In this document: positions 32,021 to 40,325 of the stretch, in pieces
Layout of the letters: every line of letters starts with the position of its first letter
Position numbering within the stretch: position 1 is the first letter of the stretch
Source: Clostridia bacterium
GTDB taxonomy: Bacteria > Bacillota > Clostridia > RGIG7378
Assembly: GCA_017559445.1 (NCBI GenBank)
Contig: JAFYSJ010000018.1
Span: 1 to 42,224, forward strand
Reading direction: 5' to 3'
DNA length: 42,224 bases
Made by a program: the position numbers and the translations under genes
The notes under the pieces: generated by a model
What the model saw: only the letters and a program-made list of their open reading frames with translations
Told to the model about the DNA's origin: nothing
Databases searched by the model: none

Positions 32021-32242
32021 TTAAACGTTGATCTCGCCAAGAATATCGCGAAGGATTGCAACCTCTTCCTCTGTAAGAGTGATGCCCTTACCCATCTTCT
32101 CATCGTTGGGTGCCCAATCACGGATATCGATCTTAGCCTTGCCGCCATTCCAGCTAACTAAGCGAACCTCGCGAGTCCAGCCCTTAGCGCTCTCAGAAAG
32201 CACACCATATTTTTCTTTGATTTCATAAGTAAACTCTGCCAT
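32021..32242 (-). CDS. YdbC-family PC4-like DNA-binding protein
   Basis: A 73-residue protein of the YdbC family, related to the eukaryotic coactivator PC4. It has the compact pattern of a curved beta-sheet followed by one helix: YEIKEKYGVLSESAKGWTREVRLVSWNGG, then KIDIRDW and LTEEEVAILRDIL. YdbC of Lactococcus binds single-stranded nucleic acids. The start has AGGAG eight to nine bases upstream and a promoter at 32274-32302. A hairpin and the cca gene follow. Confidence 0.85.
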   Translation of the reverse strand: MAEFTYEIKEKYGVLSESAKGWTREVRLVSWNGGKAKIDIRDWAPNDEKMGKGITLTEEEVAILRDILGEINV

Positions 32243-32273
32243 TTTTGTCTCCTAAAGAAATAATATAAATATA

Positions 32274-32302
32274 TATAATAATTATTATTATATAGTAGTC
32301 AA
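32274..32302 (-). promoter_or_regulatory. Promoter of the YdbC-like gene
   Basis: On the minus strand TTGACT (32302-32297) is a near-perfect -35 box. The -10 lies in the AT-rich stretch that follows: ATTATA at a 17-base spacing or TATATA at 19. Leader about 30 bases. Confidence 0.6.
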
Positions 32303-32316
32303 GTCCTAAGGAGCTT

Positions 32317-32514
32317 TTATCCAAATAAGCTATTCATAAGATTATTTATGTTCTTTTTTCTTCTGGTGGTTTCTTCTTGATCAACAAAGATATTAATCAC
32401 ATCACCTTCTTTTGCCTCAGCTGGCAAAAGTTCCCTTGGCATATTAACCATTTTCCCTGACTCAATTTCCACTACAGCGAAACCTTCTTCGAATCTGTCG
32501 ATTATTACCTGCAT
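32317..32514 (-). CDS. DUF3006 family protein
   Basis: A 65-residue protein starting MQVIIDRFEEGFAVVEIESG, with the LLPAEAKEGDVINIF segment typical of DUF3006, predicted to be a small beta-barrel. It starts nine bases after the stop of the metallo-beta-lactamase gene, behind AAGGAG. DUF3006 genes commonly accompany ComEC-like hydrolases, and the two probably work together; the role is unknown. Confidence 0.85.
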   Translation of the reverse strand: MQVIIDRFEEGFAVVEIESGKMVNMPRELLPAEAKEGDVINIFVDQEETTRRKKNINNLMNSLFG

Positions 32515-32523
32515 GTTTTCTCC

Positions 32524-33615
32524 TTAATCTGCTGGCTTGCATGTGCCACATGTTGTGTATCCCTGATTGATCAGCTCTGCAATGGAATCTGTAGATTCTG
32601 CGTAGTTGCTAGGGTCTATCTTCTCCACGCTACTACAGTCTGAACAATGAATCTTTTTACTGCCTGTGTTCAAAATCCACTTATTTGTGGTCTGACCCAC
32701 ATCCTGAGTATTGTCTACTGTAACGTCACCCTTGGAAGTGGAAATGTGGAAATTAGTTCCGTCTGTACTAATTACAATATTTCCGTCCAGATCAGTTCTC
32801 AAAATTGTGGCGCCTGCGTTCTCCCATCTCTCCACAATCTTTTCCTTGGGATGACCATAGTCATTGCCTGTACCAACCTGAATGATCGCATACTTTGCGC
32901 CTGTTGCCTTTACAAAGGATGAACCGGAGGAAGTTGTACTTCCATGATGTCCTACTTTTATGAAATCGCAACTTACATCTGCTGTAATTTCCTTTTCGGA
33001 AGTTGTCTCCGCATCTCCCATGAACAAGAATCTATGCTGACCATATGTGAGCTTTACAACTGCGGAGTAATCGTTAAGACTTTCGTAATCTGTGGAATTT
33101 GGTGCCAATATGTCGATTAGCAAATTTGTTTCCTTAAGAATGTTAACTCCTGCCTTTGCCACAACAACAGGGCATCCCTCTTCCTGAATAGCCTTTACCA
33201 TATTCTCAAAGGCCTTGGTAGAGTTAGTCGCATTTGGCATGTAAACCTTTTTTATAACAAGACTTTCAATTACATGTTGCATTCCACCCATATGGTCTGT
33301 GTGAGGATGTGTAATTACCAAAATATCTATGGAGCTGTAACCCAATTTATTAATATAACCAACAACTGTAGGACCATATTCTTTTTCGCCTGCATCTATT
33401 AACATACAGCGGCTATCTGGCAATTCAATGAAGATGGAATCTCCCTGCCCTACGTCTATGTAATGAACCTTTATTCCAGATGTGATTGGATTAGGAACTG
33501 GCGTTGTGGTAGGCTCAGGATTTGCATCGAACCATCCTTCTGTATACAAAAAAATTCCAACAGCAACTACGCATATTAATAACAAAACTAAGAATATCTT
33601 TTTTTGATTCTTCAT
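32524..33615 (-). CDS. Membrane-anchored ComEC-like metallo-beta-lactamase fold hydrolase
   Basis: A 363-residue surface protein. An N-terminal membrane segment (about 6-24) acts as signal anchor, followed by a Pro/Thr linker, then a ComEC-type hydrolase domain: HYIDVGQGDSIFIEL, LIDAG, metal motif THPHTDHMGG, FMGDAE and KVGHHGS. The last 50 residues form a separate cysteine-containing piece (WILNTGSKKIHCSDCS ... CGTCKP) like that seen in many such proteins, possibly a metal-binding or DNA-contacting knob. I start at 33615: the in-frame ATG four codons earlier itself forms the GGAGG ribosome site (33625-33621). Related proteins are predicted nucleases; the substrate here is unknown. Confidence 0.86.
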   Translation of the reverse strand: MKNQKKIFLVLLLICVVAVGIFLYTEGWFDANPEPTTTPVPNPITSGIKVHYIDVGQGDSIFIELPDSRCMLIDAGEKEYGPTVVGYINKLGYSSIDILVITHPHTDHMGGMQHVIESLVIKKVYMPNATNSTKAFENMVKAIQEEGCPVVVAKAGVNILKETNLLIDILAPNSTDYESLNDYSAVVKLTYGQHRFLFMGDAETTSEKEITADVSCDFIKVGHHGSTTSSGSSFVKATGAKYAIIQVGTGNDYGHPKEKIVERWENAGATILRTDLDGNIVISTDGTNFHISTSKGDVTVDNTQDVGQTTNKWILNTGSKKIHCSDCSSVEKIDPSNYAESTDSIAELINQGYTTCGTCKPAD

Positions 33616-33690
33616 TTTGTCCTCCATGTGTCTTTTTATACCATTGTACCCTTTTACCCAATGTCGGTAAACATCGTTTATTGTCTAAAA

Positions 33691-33719
33691 TTGCATTTCT
33701 TCTTAACCTTAGTTATTAT
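33691..33719 (+). promoter_or_regulatory. Promoter of the first M29 aminopeptidase gene
   Basis: TTGCAT (33691-33696), 17 bases, then TATTAT (33714-33719) is a good sigma-A promoter with a short leader of about 20 bases before AGGAG-containing TTGGAGG. Confidence 0.7.
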
Positions 33720-33747
33720 GGTACATATACCAAATTGGAGGACACAC

Positions 33748-34965
33748 ATGTACAAAAAATACGCTGATTTACTTACTCGCGTTGGTGCCAACGTTCACCC
33801 CGGTGACCAAGTTGCCATTAACGCCGATGTTAACAACGCTTTCTTCGCTAGACTCGTTCAGGAATCTGCATATCAGGCAGGCGCCACTAGAGTTACTATT
33901 CTCTGGAGAGATGAGCTGGCTTCTAAGACTAAATATACATACGAAACAGCAGAGACTCTTGCCGACATCCCAGCATGGGTAGCCGAGTCTCGCAACACAA
34001 TTGCAGACAACCATATGGCATATATCTGCATCCTTTCCGATGACCCAGATATTTACGCAGATGTAGATCCTGCTAAGCTCATTGCTTCCTCTAGAGCAAA
34101 CCGCAATGCATGCAAGAGATTCTACGATGCTTCCATGATTAACGACATCCGTTGGTGCCTTGCAGCTATGCCAACACCTGCATGGGCTAAGAGAGTATGT
34201 CCTGGCATGAACGAAGCAGCAGCTATGGAGGCTCTTTGGAATAAGATTGCTACAGCAATGCGTCTCGATTCTGAAGATCCTGTGCAGGCTTGGAAGGACC
34301 ATTTGGAAGAAATGGCATCTAACGCATCTAAACTTAACTCCATGGATTTAGTTGAACTCCATTTCACAAACTCCATTGGCACAGATCTCGTAATTGGTCT
34401 CCCCGAAAACTATCACTTCGTTTCTGCAGGTGAAGAGGCAACTGACGGATACTCCTTTATTGCAAATATGCCTACAGAGGAAGTTTTCTCCGCTCCTCAC
34501 TGTTTCAAGGTAGACGGTAAGGTTGTTGCTTCCATGCCACTTATCCACAACGGTTCCTTGATTGACAACTTTGGCATGACATTTAAGGATGGTAAGGTTG
34601 TGGACTACTATGCTGAAACTGGTTACGACAATCTTAAGGGTATTATCGACACAGACGAAGGTGCTGCTAGACTTGGTGAGGTTGCTCTCGTTCCATACAA
34701 CAGCCCAATCTCCAATATGAATACATTGTTCTACAACACTCTCTTTGATGAAAACGCAAGCTGTCACCTGGCTCTTGGCAGAGCCTATGCTTCCTGTGTA
34801 AAGGGTGGAGAAACTATGAACGAGGACGAAAAGAAGGCTGCTGGCATTAACAGCTCCGCAGAACACGTTGACTTCATGATCGGCACAAAGGACCTTAGCA
34901 TCGTTGGTAAGGACAAGTCCGGCAAGGAAATCCAGATCTTTGTTGACGGAAATTTCGCAATCTAA
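33748..34965 (+). CDS. M29 family metallo-aminopeptidase
   Basis: A 405-residue cytosolic aminopeptidase of family M29 (AmpS/PepS type). The metal and catalytic residues sit in MPTEEVFSAPH (Glu), RLGEVALVP (Glu), NASCHLALGRAY (His and Tyr) and HVDFMIG (His and Asp), all intact. The start is the ATG at 33748, with GGAGG six bases before it; 48 further codons upstream are open but overlap the promoter. It is monocistronic, divergent from the DUF3006 pair, and ends at a strong terminator. A second, distant M29 gene lies at 36106-37221. Confidence 0.93.
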   Translation: MYKKYADLLTRVGANVHPGDQVAINADVNNAFFARLVQESAYQAGATRVTILWRDELASKTKYTYETAETLADIPAWVAESRNTIADNHMAYICILSDDPDIYADVDPAKLIASSRANRNACKRFYDASMINDIRWCLAAMPTPAWAKRVCPGMNEAAAMEALWNKIATAMRLDSEDPVQAWKDHLEEMASNASKLNSMDLVELHFTNSIGTDLVIGLPENYHFVSAGEEATDGYSFIANMPTEEVFSAPHCFKVDGKVVASMPLIHNGSLIDNFGMTFKDGKVVDYYAETGYDNLKGIIDTDEGAARLGEVALVPYNSPISNMNTLFYNTLFDENASCHLALGRAYASCVKGGETMNEDEKKAAGINSSAEHVDFMIGTKDLSIVGKDKSGKEIQIFVDGNFAI

Positions 34966-34980
34966 TTTTACTAATACAAC

Positions 34981-35020
34981 AAACGCTCGTCTCCAAACGG
35001 AAACGAGCGTTTTTGTTTTT
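34981..35020 (+). terminator. Terminator after the first M29 gene
   Basis: AAACGCTCGT (34981-34990) and ACGAGCGTTT (35003-35012) pair perfectly over a twelve-base loop and run into TTGTTTTT. Confidence 0.9.
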
Positions 35021-35035
35021 ATAAAAGACTTTCCA

Positions 35036-35140
35036 TCACTAGCAACGCAGTTGCGGCCACTAGCCGCAGGCGGCTCACTAGCGAATGCAATGAGCGGCCA
35101 CTAGCAAGCTCTGCTTGCGGCTCACTAACGTAGCGTCTTC
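35036..35140. repeat. Second CTAG-phased repeat tract
   Basis: CTAG occurs at 35039, 35060, 35078 and 35101 and CTAA at 35125, giving steps of 21, 18, 23 and 24 bases. The units GCAACGCAGTTGCGGC, GCGAATGCAATGAGCGGC and GCAAGCTCTGCTTGCGG are the same as units in the array at 20005-20328. The tract touches the stop codon of the aldo/keto reductase gene (35141), as the larger array touches that of tyrA. Confidence 0.85.
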
Positions 35141-36061
35141 CTAAGGCAAAATATGTCCTGCATCTAAGTAAAGCTTGTACCAATCTTGTCTAGACAACTG
35201 CACCTCGGATGCCTTTACTGCAGAAGCAATTCTATCAAGCTTAGTTGTTCCGAGTACTACCTGCATGTTAGCTGGGTGTCTCATAATCCATGCTGCACCC
35301 AAACCAGTTACATCCAAGTCGTACTTAGGAGCCAACTCCTCCATTGTCTCGTTAAGCTTTGCATACTGGCTGCTGCCAATATAACAACCACCCCAATTGG
35401 GCATCTGGAATGGAGACCATGCCTGAATTGTCACATTATTCATTCTGCAATAATCCAAAACTGCTCCATCTCTATCTGCAGAACCCTCTGTATCCATATC
35501 CACCTCAAGACCTGCTGCTACCATATTAGACACAGGAATACTGAATTGGAGCTGATTTGCATGCAAAGTCTGTTTAACGCTTGTATTAAGAAGCTGCATC
35601 TGGCTAGGTCTGTGGTTAGAAACACCGAAATACTTAACCTTTCCACTAGACTCCAAAATATCAAAAGCTTCAGCAACCTCATCTGGCTCTACCAATGCAT
35701 CTGGTCTGTGAAGCAAAAGTGCATCCAAATAATCTGTCTGAAGTCTAGACAAAATGTTATCTACAGACTCCAAAATATACTCCTTGGATTGGTCATACAT
35801 GCCTAAGCGAATACCACACTTGGACTGGATGAACATATCCTCTCTATGCAAGGACTTATCGTTTGCCAAAAGCTGACCGAAGTGCTCCTCGCATCTTCCA
35901 CCATCGTAAATATCTGCATGGTCAAAGAAGTTTGCACCTAAATCCATTGCTCCATGAACAAACTTGCCAAGCTCCTGCTGGTCCATATTTCCAATACGCA
36001 TGCAACCTACAACAACTGCAGGCACCTTAATTCCTGTTTTACCAAACAATACCTGTTTCAT
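35141..36061 (-). CDS. Aldo/keto reductase
   Basis: A 306-residue NADPH-dependent oxidoreductase with a TIM barrel, close to the E. coli YdhF type. The catalytic tetrad is present: Asp and Tyr in FFDHADIY, Lys in IQSKCGI and His in LLLHRPD; the cofactor loop SNHRPSQ and WSPFQMPNWGG are typical. The start is placed at 36061; the in-frame ATG four codons before it forms part of the GGAGGG ribosome site. A terminator sits between it and the M29 gene, so its own promoter is expected nearby but was not seen. The substrate is unknown. Confidence 0.88.
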   Translation of the reverse strand: MKQVLFGKTGIKVPAVVVGCMRIGNMDQQELGKFVHGAMDLGANFFDHADIYDGGRCEEHFGQLLANDKSLHREDMFIQSKCGIRLGMYDQSKEYILESVDNILSRLQTDYLDALLLHRPDALVEPDEVAEAFDILESSGKVKYFGVSNHRPSQMQLLNTSVKQTLHANQLQFSIPVSNMVAAGLEVDMDTEGSADRDGAVLDYCRMNNVTIQAWSPFQMPNWGGCYIGSSQYAKLNETMEELAPKYDLDVTGLGAAWIMRHPANMQVVLGTTKLDRIASAVKASEVQLSRQDWYKLYLDAGHILP

Positions 36062-36071
36062 GTTTCCCTCC

Positions 36072-36099
36072 AAAAAAGTCCCGCACTAAAGCAGGACTT
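36072..36099 (-). terminator. Terminator of the SDR-to-M29 operon
   Basis: On the minus strand AAGTCCTGC (36099-36091) pairs with GCGGGACTT (36084-36076), one G-U pair, six-base loop, then TTTT. It lies 7 bases past the M29 stop and directly before the ribosome site of the reductase, so some read-through may feed that gene. Confidence 0.75.
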
Positions 36100-36105
36100 A
36101 ATAGT

Positions 36106-37221
36106 TTAGATTAAATTCTCTGGGTTCAAGCAATCCAACTCTGGGATTACAAATCTACCATCCTTGCGGATAAGTACATCGTCAAACCAAATCTCACCGC
36201 CACCGTACTCAGGTGTCATAATGAGAACAAGGTCCCAGTGCAAAGCAGACTTATTGCCATTATCGCAATCGTCATAGCTGTTGCCTGGTGTAAAGTGGAT
36301 GGAACCTGCAATCTTTTCGTCAAAGAGAGTGTCAAGCATAGGCTTGTTAATGTATGGGTTTACACCAATTGCAAACTCACCAACATATCTTGCTCCATCA
36401 TCCACATCAAAAATCTTGTTAATTGTCTCTGTATCGTTTGCTGTAGCCTCAACAATCTTACCATCCTTGAATACAAGGCGAACGTCCTCAAACTTCTTGC
36501 CCTGGTTCATGGAAGGTGTGTTGTAATGGATAACACCATTTACAGAATTCTTAACAGGGGCAGAATAAATCTCTCCATCTGGAATGTTAAGATTACCTGC
36601 GCATTTAATAGCAGGCATTCCCTTAATGGAGAATGTGATATCTGTATCCTGAGCAACAAGTCTTACCTTGTCTGTTCTCTCCATGAGATCCTTAAGTGCA
36701 TCCATTGCTCTGTCCATCTTGGAATAATCCAAGCAGCAAACATTAAAATAGAAGTCCTCAAAAGCCTCTGTGGACTGACCAGCAGACTGTGCCATGCCAG
36801 GATTTGGCCAACGCATAACGCACCACTTTGTGTGGTTAAGACGAATGTCCATGTGAACAGGCTTAGAATAGCCAAGCTGATAAGCCTTTCTCTGCTCTGC
36901 TGGAACATCTACTTCCTCAAAGAGATTGTCTCCGCCGCGGATTCCAATATATGCATCCATGTCAGCCATACGATATGCATCGTACTTTGCCATAAGCTCT
37001 GCCTGCTTGTCTGTCATGCCCATCATAAGAGCACGCTTAACGCCAGGATCAACAGTCACAACAAAAGGATGACCGCCTACTGCATATGTCTCTTCTGCAA
37101 TTGCTTTACCAATCTCAGGATTTATACCTGTCATCTCAACCAAAAGCTTTTCTCCTGGCTGAATCTTGCATGAATAATTGACCAAATTATGGGCCAATGT
37201 CTGAATTCTACTATCTCTCAT
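36106..37221 (-). CDS. Second M29 family metallo-aminopeptidase
   Basis: A 371-residue aminopeptidase of the same M29 family as the gene at 33748 but only distantly alike. Metal and catalytic residues appear in IPDGEIYSAPVKN (Glu), YVGEFAIG (Glu), GSIHFTPGNSY (His) and ALHWDLV (His and Asp). The N-terminus (YSCKIQPGEKLLVEMTG) is the usual substrate-binding domain. It is the last gene of the leftward operon, nine bases after pepF, with GAGG before its ATG. Two M29 enzymes next to an oligopeptidase fit a route from oligopeptides to free amino acids. Confidence 0.9.
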   Translation of the reverse strand: MRDSRIQTLAHNLVNYSCKIQPGEKLLVEMTGINPEIGKAIAEETYAVGGHPFVVTVDPGVKRALMMGMTDKQAELMAKYDAYRMADMDAYIGIRGGDNLFEEVDVPAEQRKAYQLGYSKPVHMDIRLNHTKWCVMRWPNPGMAQSAGQSTEAFEDFYFNVCCLDYSKMDRAMDALKDLMERTDKVRLVAQDTDITFSIKGMPAIKCAGNLNIPDGEIYSAPVKNSVNGVIHYNTPSMNQGKKFEDVRLVFKDGKIVEATANDTETINKIFDVDDGARYVGEFAIGVNPYINKPMLDTLFDEKIAGSIHFTPGNSYDDCDNGNKSALHWDLVLIMTPEYGGGEIWFDDVLIRKDGRFVIPELDCLNPENLI

Positions 37222-37230
37222 GTTTACCTC

Positions 37231-38913
37231 TTACAAAGTCCTAAGCTTTTCAATAATGTTATCGATAACCTTTGCCAAAGCGCCTTCCTCAAATGGGCTT
37301 GCCAAACCTGCCTTCTTAACAAGTGTGTTAAATGCAAACATACCACCACGTGCTGCATGGTCCATGTATCTCTTGAGTGCATCGTCATAATCCTGAAGAG
37401 AATCAGACAAGAACTCCAAAGCTACAACCTGTGCCAAGCAGTAATCAATGTAATAGAAGGGGCTCTCGTAGATGTGCATCTGATACTGCCATCTTGTACC
37501 CTGCTCCAAATAAGGAATTCCCTCGTAGGAAATGTAAGGTCTATACTTTGCCTCCAACTCAAGCCATACCTGCTTTCTCTCTGCAGGTGTCATCTCTGGC
37601 TTTTCATAAACTCTGTGCTGGAACTCGTCAACGATTACACCATAAGGAATAAATGTAAGTGCATCTGTCAAATGCTTGCGGCAATATGCCTGTGCATCCT
37701 TAAAGAACAAGTTCATCCAAGGCCAGCTAAAGAACTCCATACTCATGGAATGAGTTTCTGCTGTCTCCATGGAACCAACGTCTGTCTCCATATCTCCCTC
37801 GTGGAGAGCCTTGTACATTGCCCATGCATGACCAAACTCGTGAGTCATAACGTCAATATCTCCAGAGGAACCGTTGAAGTTAGCCAAAATGAAGGGCTGC
37901 TTATACTTTGCGAAAGCTGTGCAGTATCCGCCACCCCACTTGCCGATTCTAGGCTCTACGTCAAAGGCCTCTGCCTCCTGCATAGCTTCCATGAATGCGC
38001 CAATTTCAGGATTCATTTCGTTATACATCTTCTTTGCTGCTTCGAAAATCTCTTCTTTTGTTCCAAATGGACGAGGGTTGCCCTCAGCAGAAACGATGTC
38101 GTTATCGTAGATCATGATCTGGTCAATACCAAGCTCATCTGCGATTTTTGCCTTAATTTCCTTAACTGCAGGAACGATGGACTCCAAAACGTTTGCGCGG
38201 AACTTCTCAACCATTTCCTTGTTGTAGTCGATTCTGCCCATGCGATAGTAACCAAGCTCGATGTAGTTTTCGTAGCCCAACTTCTTAGCCATGCGGTCAC
38301 GAACCTTAACAAGATCATCATAATACTTGTCCAACTGATCTGCTACGGACTCCATTCCCTTGCCAATTGCCTCAGCTGCTGCACGACGAACGTTACGATC
38401 CTCATCCTCCAAGAAACCACGTACATAAGACATTGGTTTCTTCTCACCATTCCAGTCAAGCATAAGACCGCTCATAAGCTGGGAGTATCCTGTAGTCAAA
38501 GCATTCTCTTCCTGCTGATCCTCAATAATAGCCTCGCTGTGAGACTTCTTAGCAAACTCATAGTTCAAAAAAACTGGTTCTGGCAATGCCTTTTCCAACT
38601 CTGCTCTAAATGGGCTTGTGAGCATGTAGTCTGCCATCTTAACCATAAGGTTAGATACCAATGGACCTACTTCGTCATAATAATCCTGCTCAGCCTTATA
38701 GAACTCGTTGCTCATATCCAATGTAAATCTACACTGAGCCAAAGCGGAATTTGTAAAATACTCGCATGCGCCGCCTTCCATAAACTCCTTACGAGCCTTA
38801 AGCACATCCTCTGCACATGTTGCAACCTTAACTGCTTCATCAAACTTGTTATACGCAGCTGTAAAGTCCTCAATGGTCGCTCTCTGATAAGGCAAATCCT
38901 TAACTTTTGTCAT
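37231..38913 (-). CDS. pepF: M3 family oligoendopeptidase F
   Basis: A 560-residue cytosolic zinc peptidase of family M3 (thimet/PepF), which cleaves short peptides. The zinc site is THEFGHAWAMY, with the third ligand in SMETAETHSMSMEFF, and the substrate-binding YESPFYYIDYCLAQ segment is near the C-terminus. Length is normal for the M3 oligoendopeptidase branch. AGGAGG precedes the ATG. It follows the DUF3877 gene by nine bases and precedes the M29 peptidase by nine. Confidence 0.94.
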   Translation of the reverse strand: MTKVKDLPYQRATIEDFTAAYNKFDEAVKVATCAEDVLKARKEFMEGGACEYFTNSALAQCRFTLDMSNEFYKAEQDYYDEVGPLVSNLMVKMADYMLTSPFRAELEKALPEPVFLNYEFAKKSHSEAIIEDQQEENALTTGYSQLMSGLMLDWNGEKKPMSYVRGFLEDEDRNVRRAAAEAIGKGMESVADQLDKYYDDLVKVRDRMAKKLGYENYIELGYYRMGRIDYNKEMVEKFRANVLESIVPAVKEIKAKIADELGIDQIMIYDNDIVSAEGNPRPFGTKEEIFEAAKKMYNEMNPEIGAFMEAMQEAEAFDVEPRIGKWGGGYCTAFAKYKQPFILANFNGSSGDIDVMTHEFGHAWAMYKALHEGDMETDVGSMETAETHSMSMEFFSWPWMNLFFKDAQAYCRKHLTDALTFIPYGVIVDEFQHRVYEKPEMTPAERKQVWLELEAKYRPYISYEGIPYLEQGTRWQYQMHIYESPFYYIDYCLAQVVALEFLSDSLQDYDDALKRYMDHAARGGMFAFNTLVKKAGLASPFEEGALAKVIDNIIEKLRTL

Positions 38914-38922
38914 ATTGTCCTC

Positions 38923-39447
38923 CTAAATATTATATATATCTTGAAAATCTTTCTTTGAAAGTCTGTGATATGTGGCACCCAATCCGTCTAGGCAAATGCA
39001 ATACCTATAGTCATCAGGCTGGCCGTCTCCAAACCAAATTACAAAATCCATGCCGCTTTCATCTGTAGCCTTGCACATAACCTGGTCTGAATATTTATTG
39101 AACACATCTTTAATTTGATCCATTGTAACCAAGGGTTTCTTAATTAACTCAATTAAATCCCTTAAGTGTGGCTTTTCTGGAACATTTTCGGCCACGTACT
39201 TAACTCCCTCCGCAGGAACTGTAACGCGAACCTGATTTTCCTTAAATCTAAAGGTTAGCTCGCCTAACATAGGGCTCGCAAAAACCTTAAGCTCCTCCAG
39301 TGCAACTTTCATATCGCTATCGCCAATCAAATGACATAAACTGCGCTTCTGATAATTCAAGCTAATGGCCGATTCGGAATAACCCAACTTAAGATGGGCC
39401 TCCTTGATGTTATCCAATATGTTGTTATAAAGTTCCTGAGAAACCAT
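38923..39447 (-). CDS. DUF3877-like protein
   Basis: A 174-residue soluble protein that looks like the DUF3877 family of Clostridia, judged from memory of the pattern ESAISLNYQKRSLCHLIG and FRFKENQVRVTVPAEGV. The second half (FVIWFGDGQPDDYRYCICLDGLGATYHRLS) suggests a beta-rich domain. No function is known. Its start overlaps the YitT stop by one base (TAATG), so it is coupled to it. Confidence 0.6.
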   Translation of the reverse strand: MVSQELYNNILDNIKEAHLKLGYSESAISLNYQKRSLCHLIGDSDMKVALEELKVFASPMLGELTFRFKENQVRVTVPAEGVKYVAENVPEKPHLRDLIELIKKPLVTMDQIKDVFNKYSDQVMCKATDESGMDFVIWFGDGQPDDYRYCICLDGLGATYHRLSKKDFQDIYNI

Positions 39448-40325
39448 TAAAGCTCCTCATGGTGTGCATTCTTAAATCCAACACCAAAAACTTCTGTTGC
39501 ACTAGTAACAATCATGAAAGCCTGTGGATCAACTTCCTTAACAACGTCCTTAATCTTGGGGAAGTTTTGCTTCTTAGAAACAGTCATGAGTACACGCTTA
39601 TCCTCTCTAGTATAAGCACCCTCTCCCTCAAGGAAAGTTACGCCAACACTAATTTCCTTAAGCAGTCTGTCTGCCACTTCCTCATGATGATTACTTACAA
39701 TATAAACAAGTTTTGCCTCGTCTGTACCATAAAGTACAAGATCAAATACCATACTATTAACAAACAAAGCAACTATTGCATACAAACCAATTTCAATATT
39801 CTTAAGGGCAATTACAGAAGCTGTAATAATCGTGAAGTCAATAATCAACAAAATAGTACCTGTTCTAACATGTCTATACTTAAGGTGAACAAGCTTGATA
39901 ATTACATCAACACCACCTGTTGTACCGCCGCATCTGAAGACAATGCCCATACCAACAGCAAGACAAACGCCACCTGCAAGAGCAGCCAACATTCTGTCCT
40001 GTGTAAGTGCCATCTCATGGTTCCACTCTCTAAATACGTCCATCAGTATGGAAATCAAAATTGTAGAATAACAAGTAGAGAACAAAAATTCCTTACCAAA
40101 CTTCTTAAGACCCACAACTAAAATTGGAACATTAAGTATAAATACAATGATACCAGGTCCCAAGGGGATGAAGTTATCTAAGATAATACCAATACCTGTA
40201 AGTCCACCTGGAGCTAAGTCCAAGGGATCTAGGAAATAAGCTACACCTAAAGCATATATAACTGAACCAACTGTCAGCATTAGAAATATCCACAAAAAAC
40301 GCATCACTTTATGATCTTTACGCAT
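39447..40325 (-). CDS. YitT family membrane protein
   Basis: A 292-residue protein with five to six membrane helices (about 10-180: DUF161-type, with YALGVAYFLDPLDLAPGGLTGIG and GIVFRCGGTTGGVDVI) and a C-terminal soluble DUF2179 domain (about 205-285, with LVYIVSNHHEEVADRLL and KRVLMTVSKKQNFPKIKD). YitT proteins are common in Firmicutes and of uncertain transport or sensing role. GAGGAG stands nine bases before the start, which lies inside the end of the EamA gene (8-base overlap). Confidence 0.9.
   Translation of the reverse strand: MRKDHKVMRFLWIFLMLTVGSVIYALGVAYFLDPLDLAPGGLTGIGIILDNFIPLGPGIIVFILNVPILVVGLKKFGKEFLFSTCYSTILISILMDVFREWNHEMALTQDRMLAALAGGVCLAVGMGIVFRCGGTTGGVDVIIKLVHLKYRHVRTGTILLIIDFTIITASVIALKNIEIGLYAIVALFVNSMVFDLVLYGTDEAKLVYIVSNHHEEVADRLLKEISVGVTFLEGEGAYTREDKRVLMTVSKKQNFPKIKDVVKEVDPQAFMIVTSATEVFGVGFKNAHHEEL

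Noticed and set aside
37189-38958. A 589-codon plus-strand frame opposite pepF
   Set aside because: It is antisense to a gene with a clear HEFGH zinc site and has no recognisable domain.
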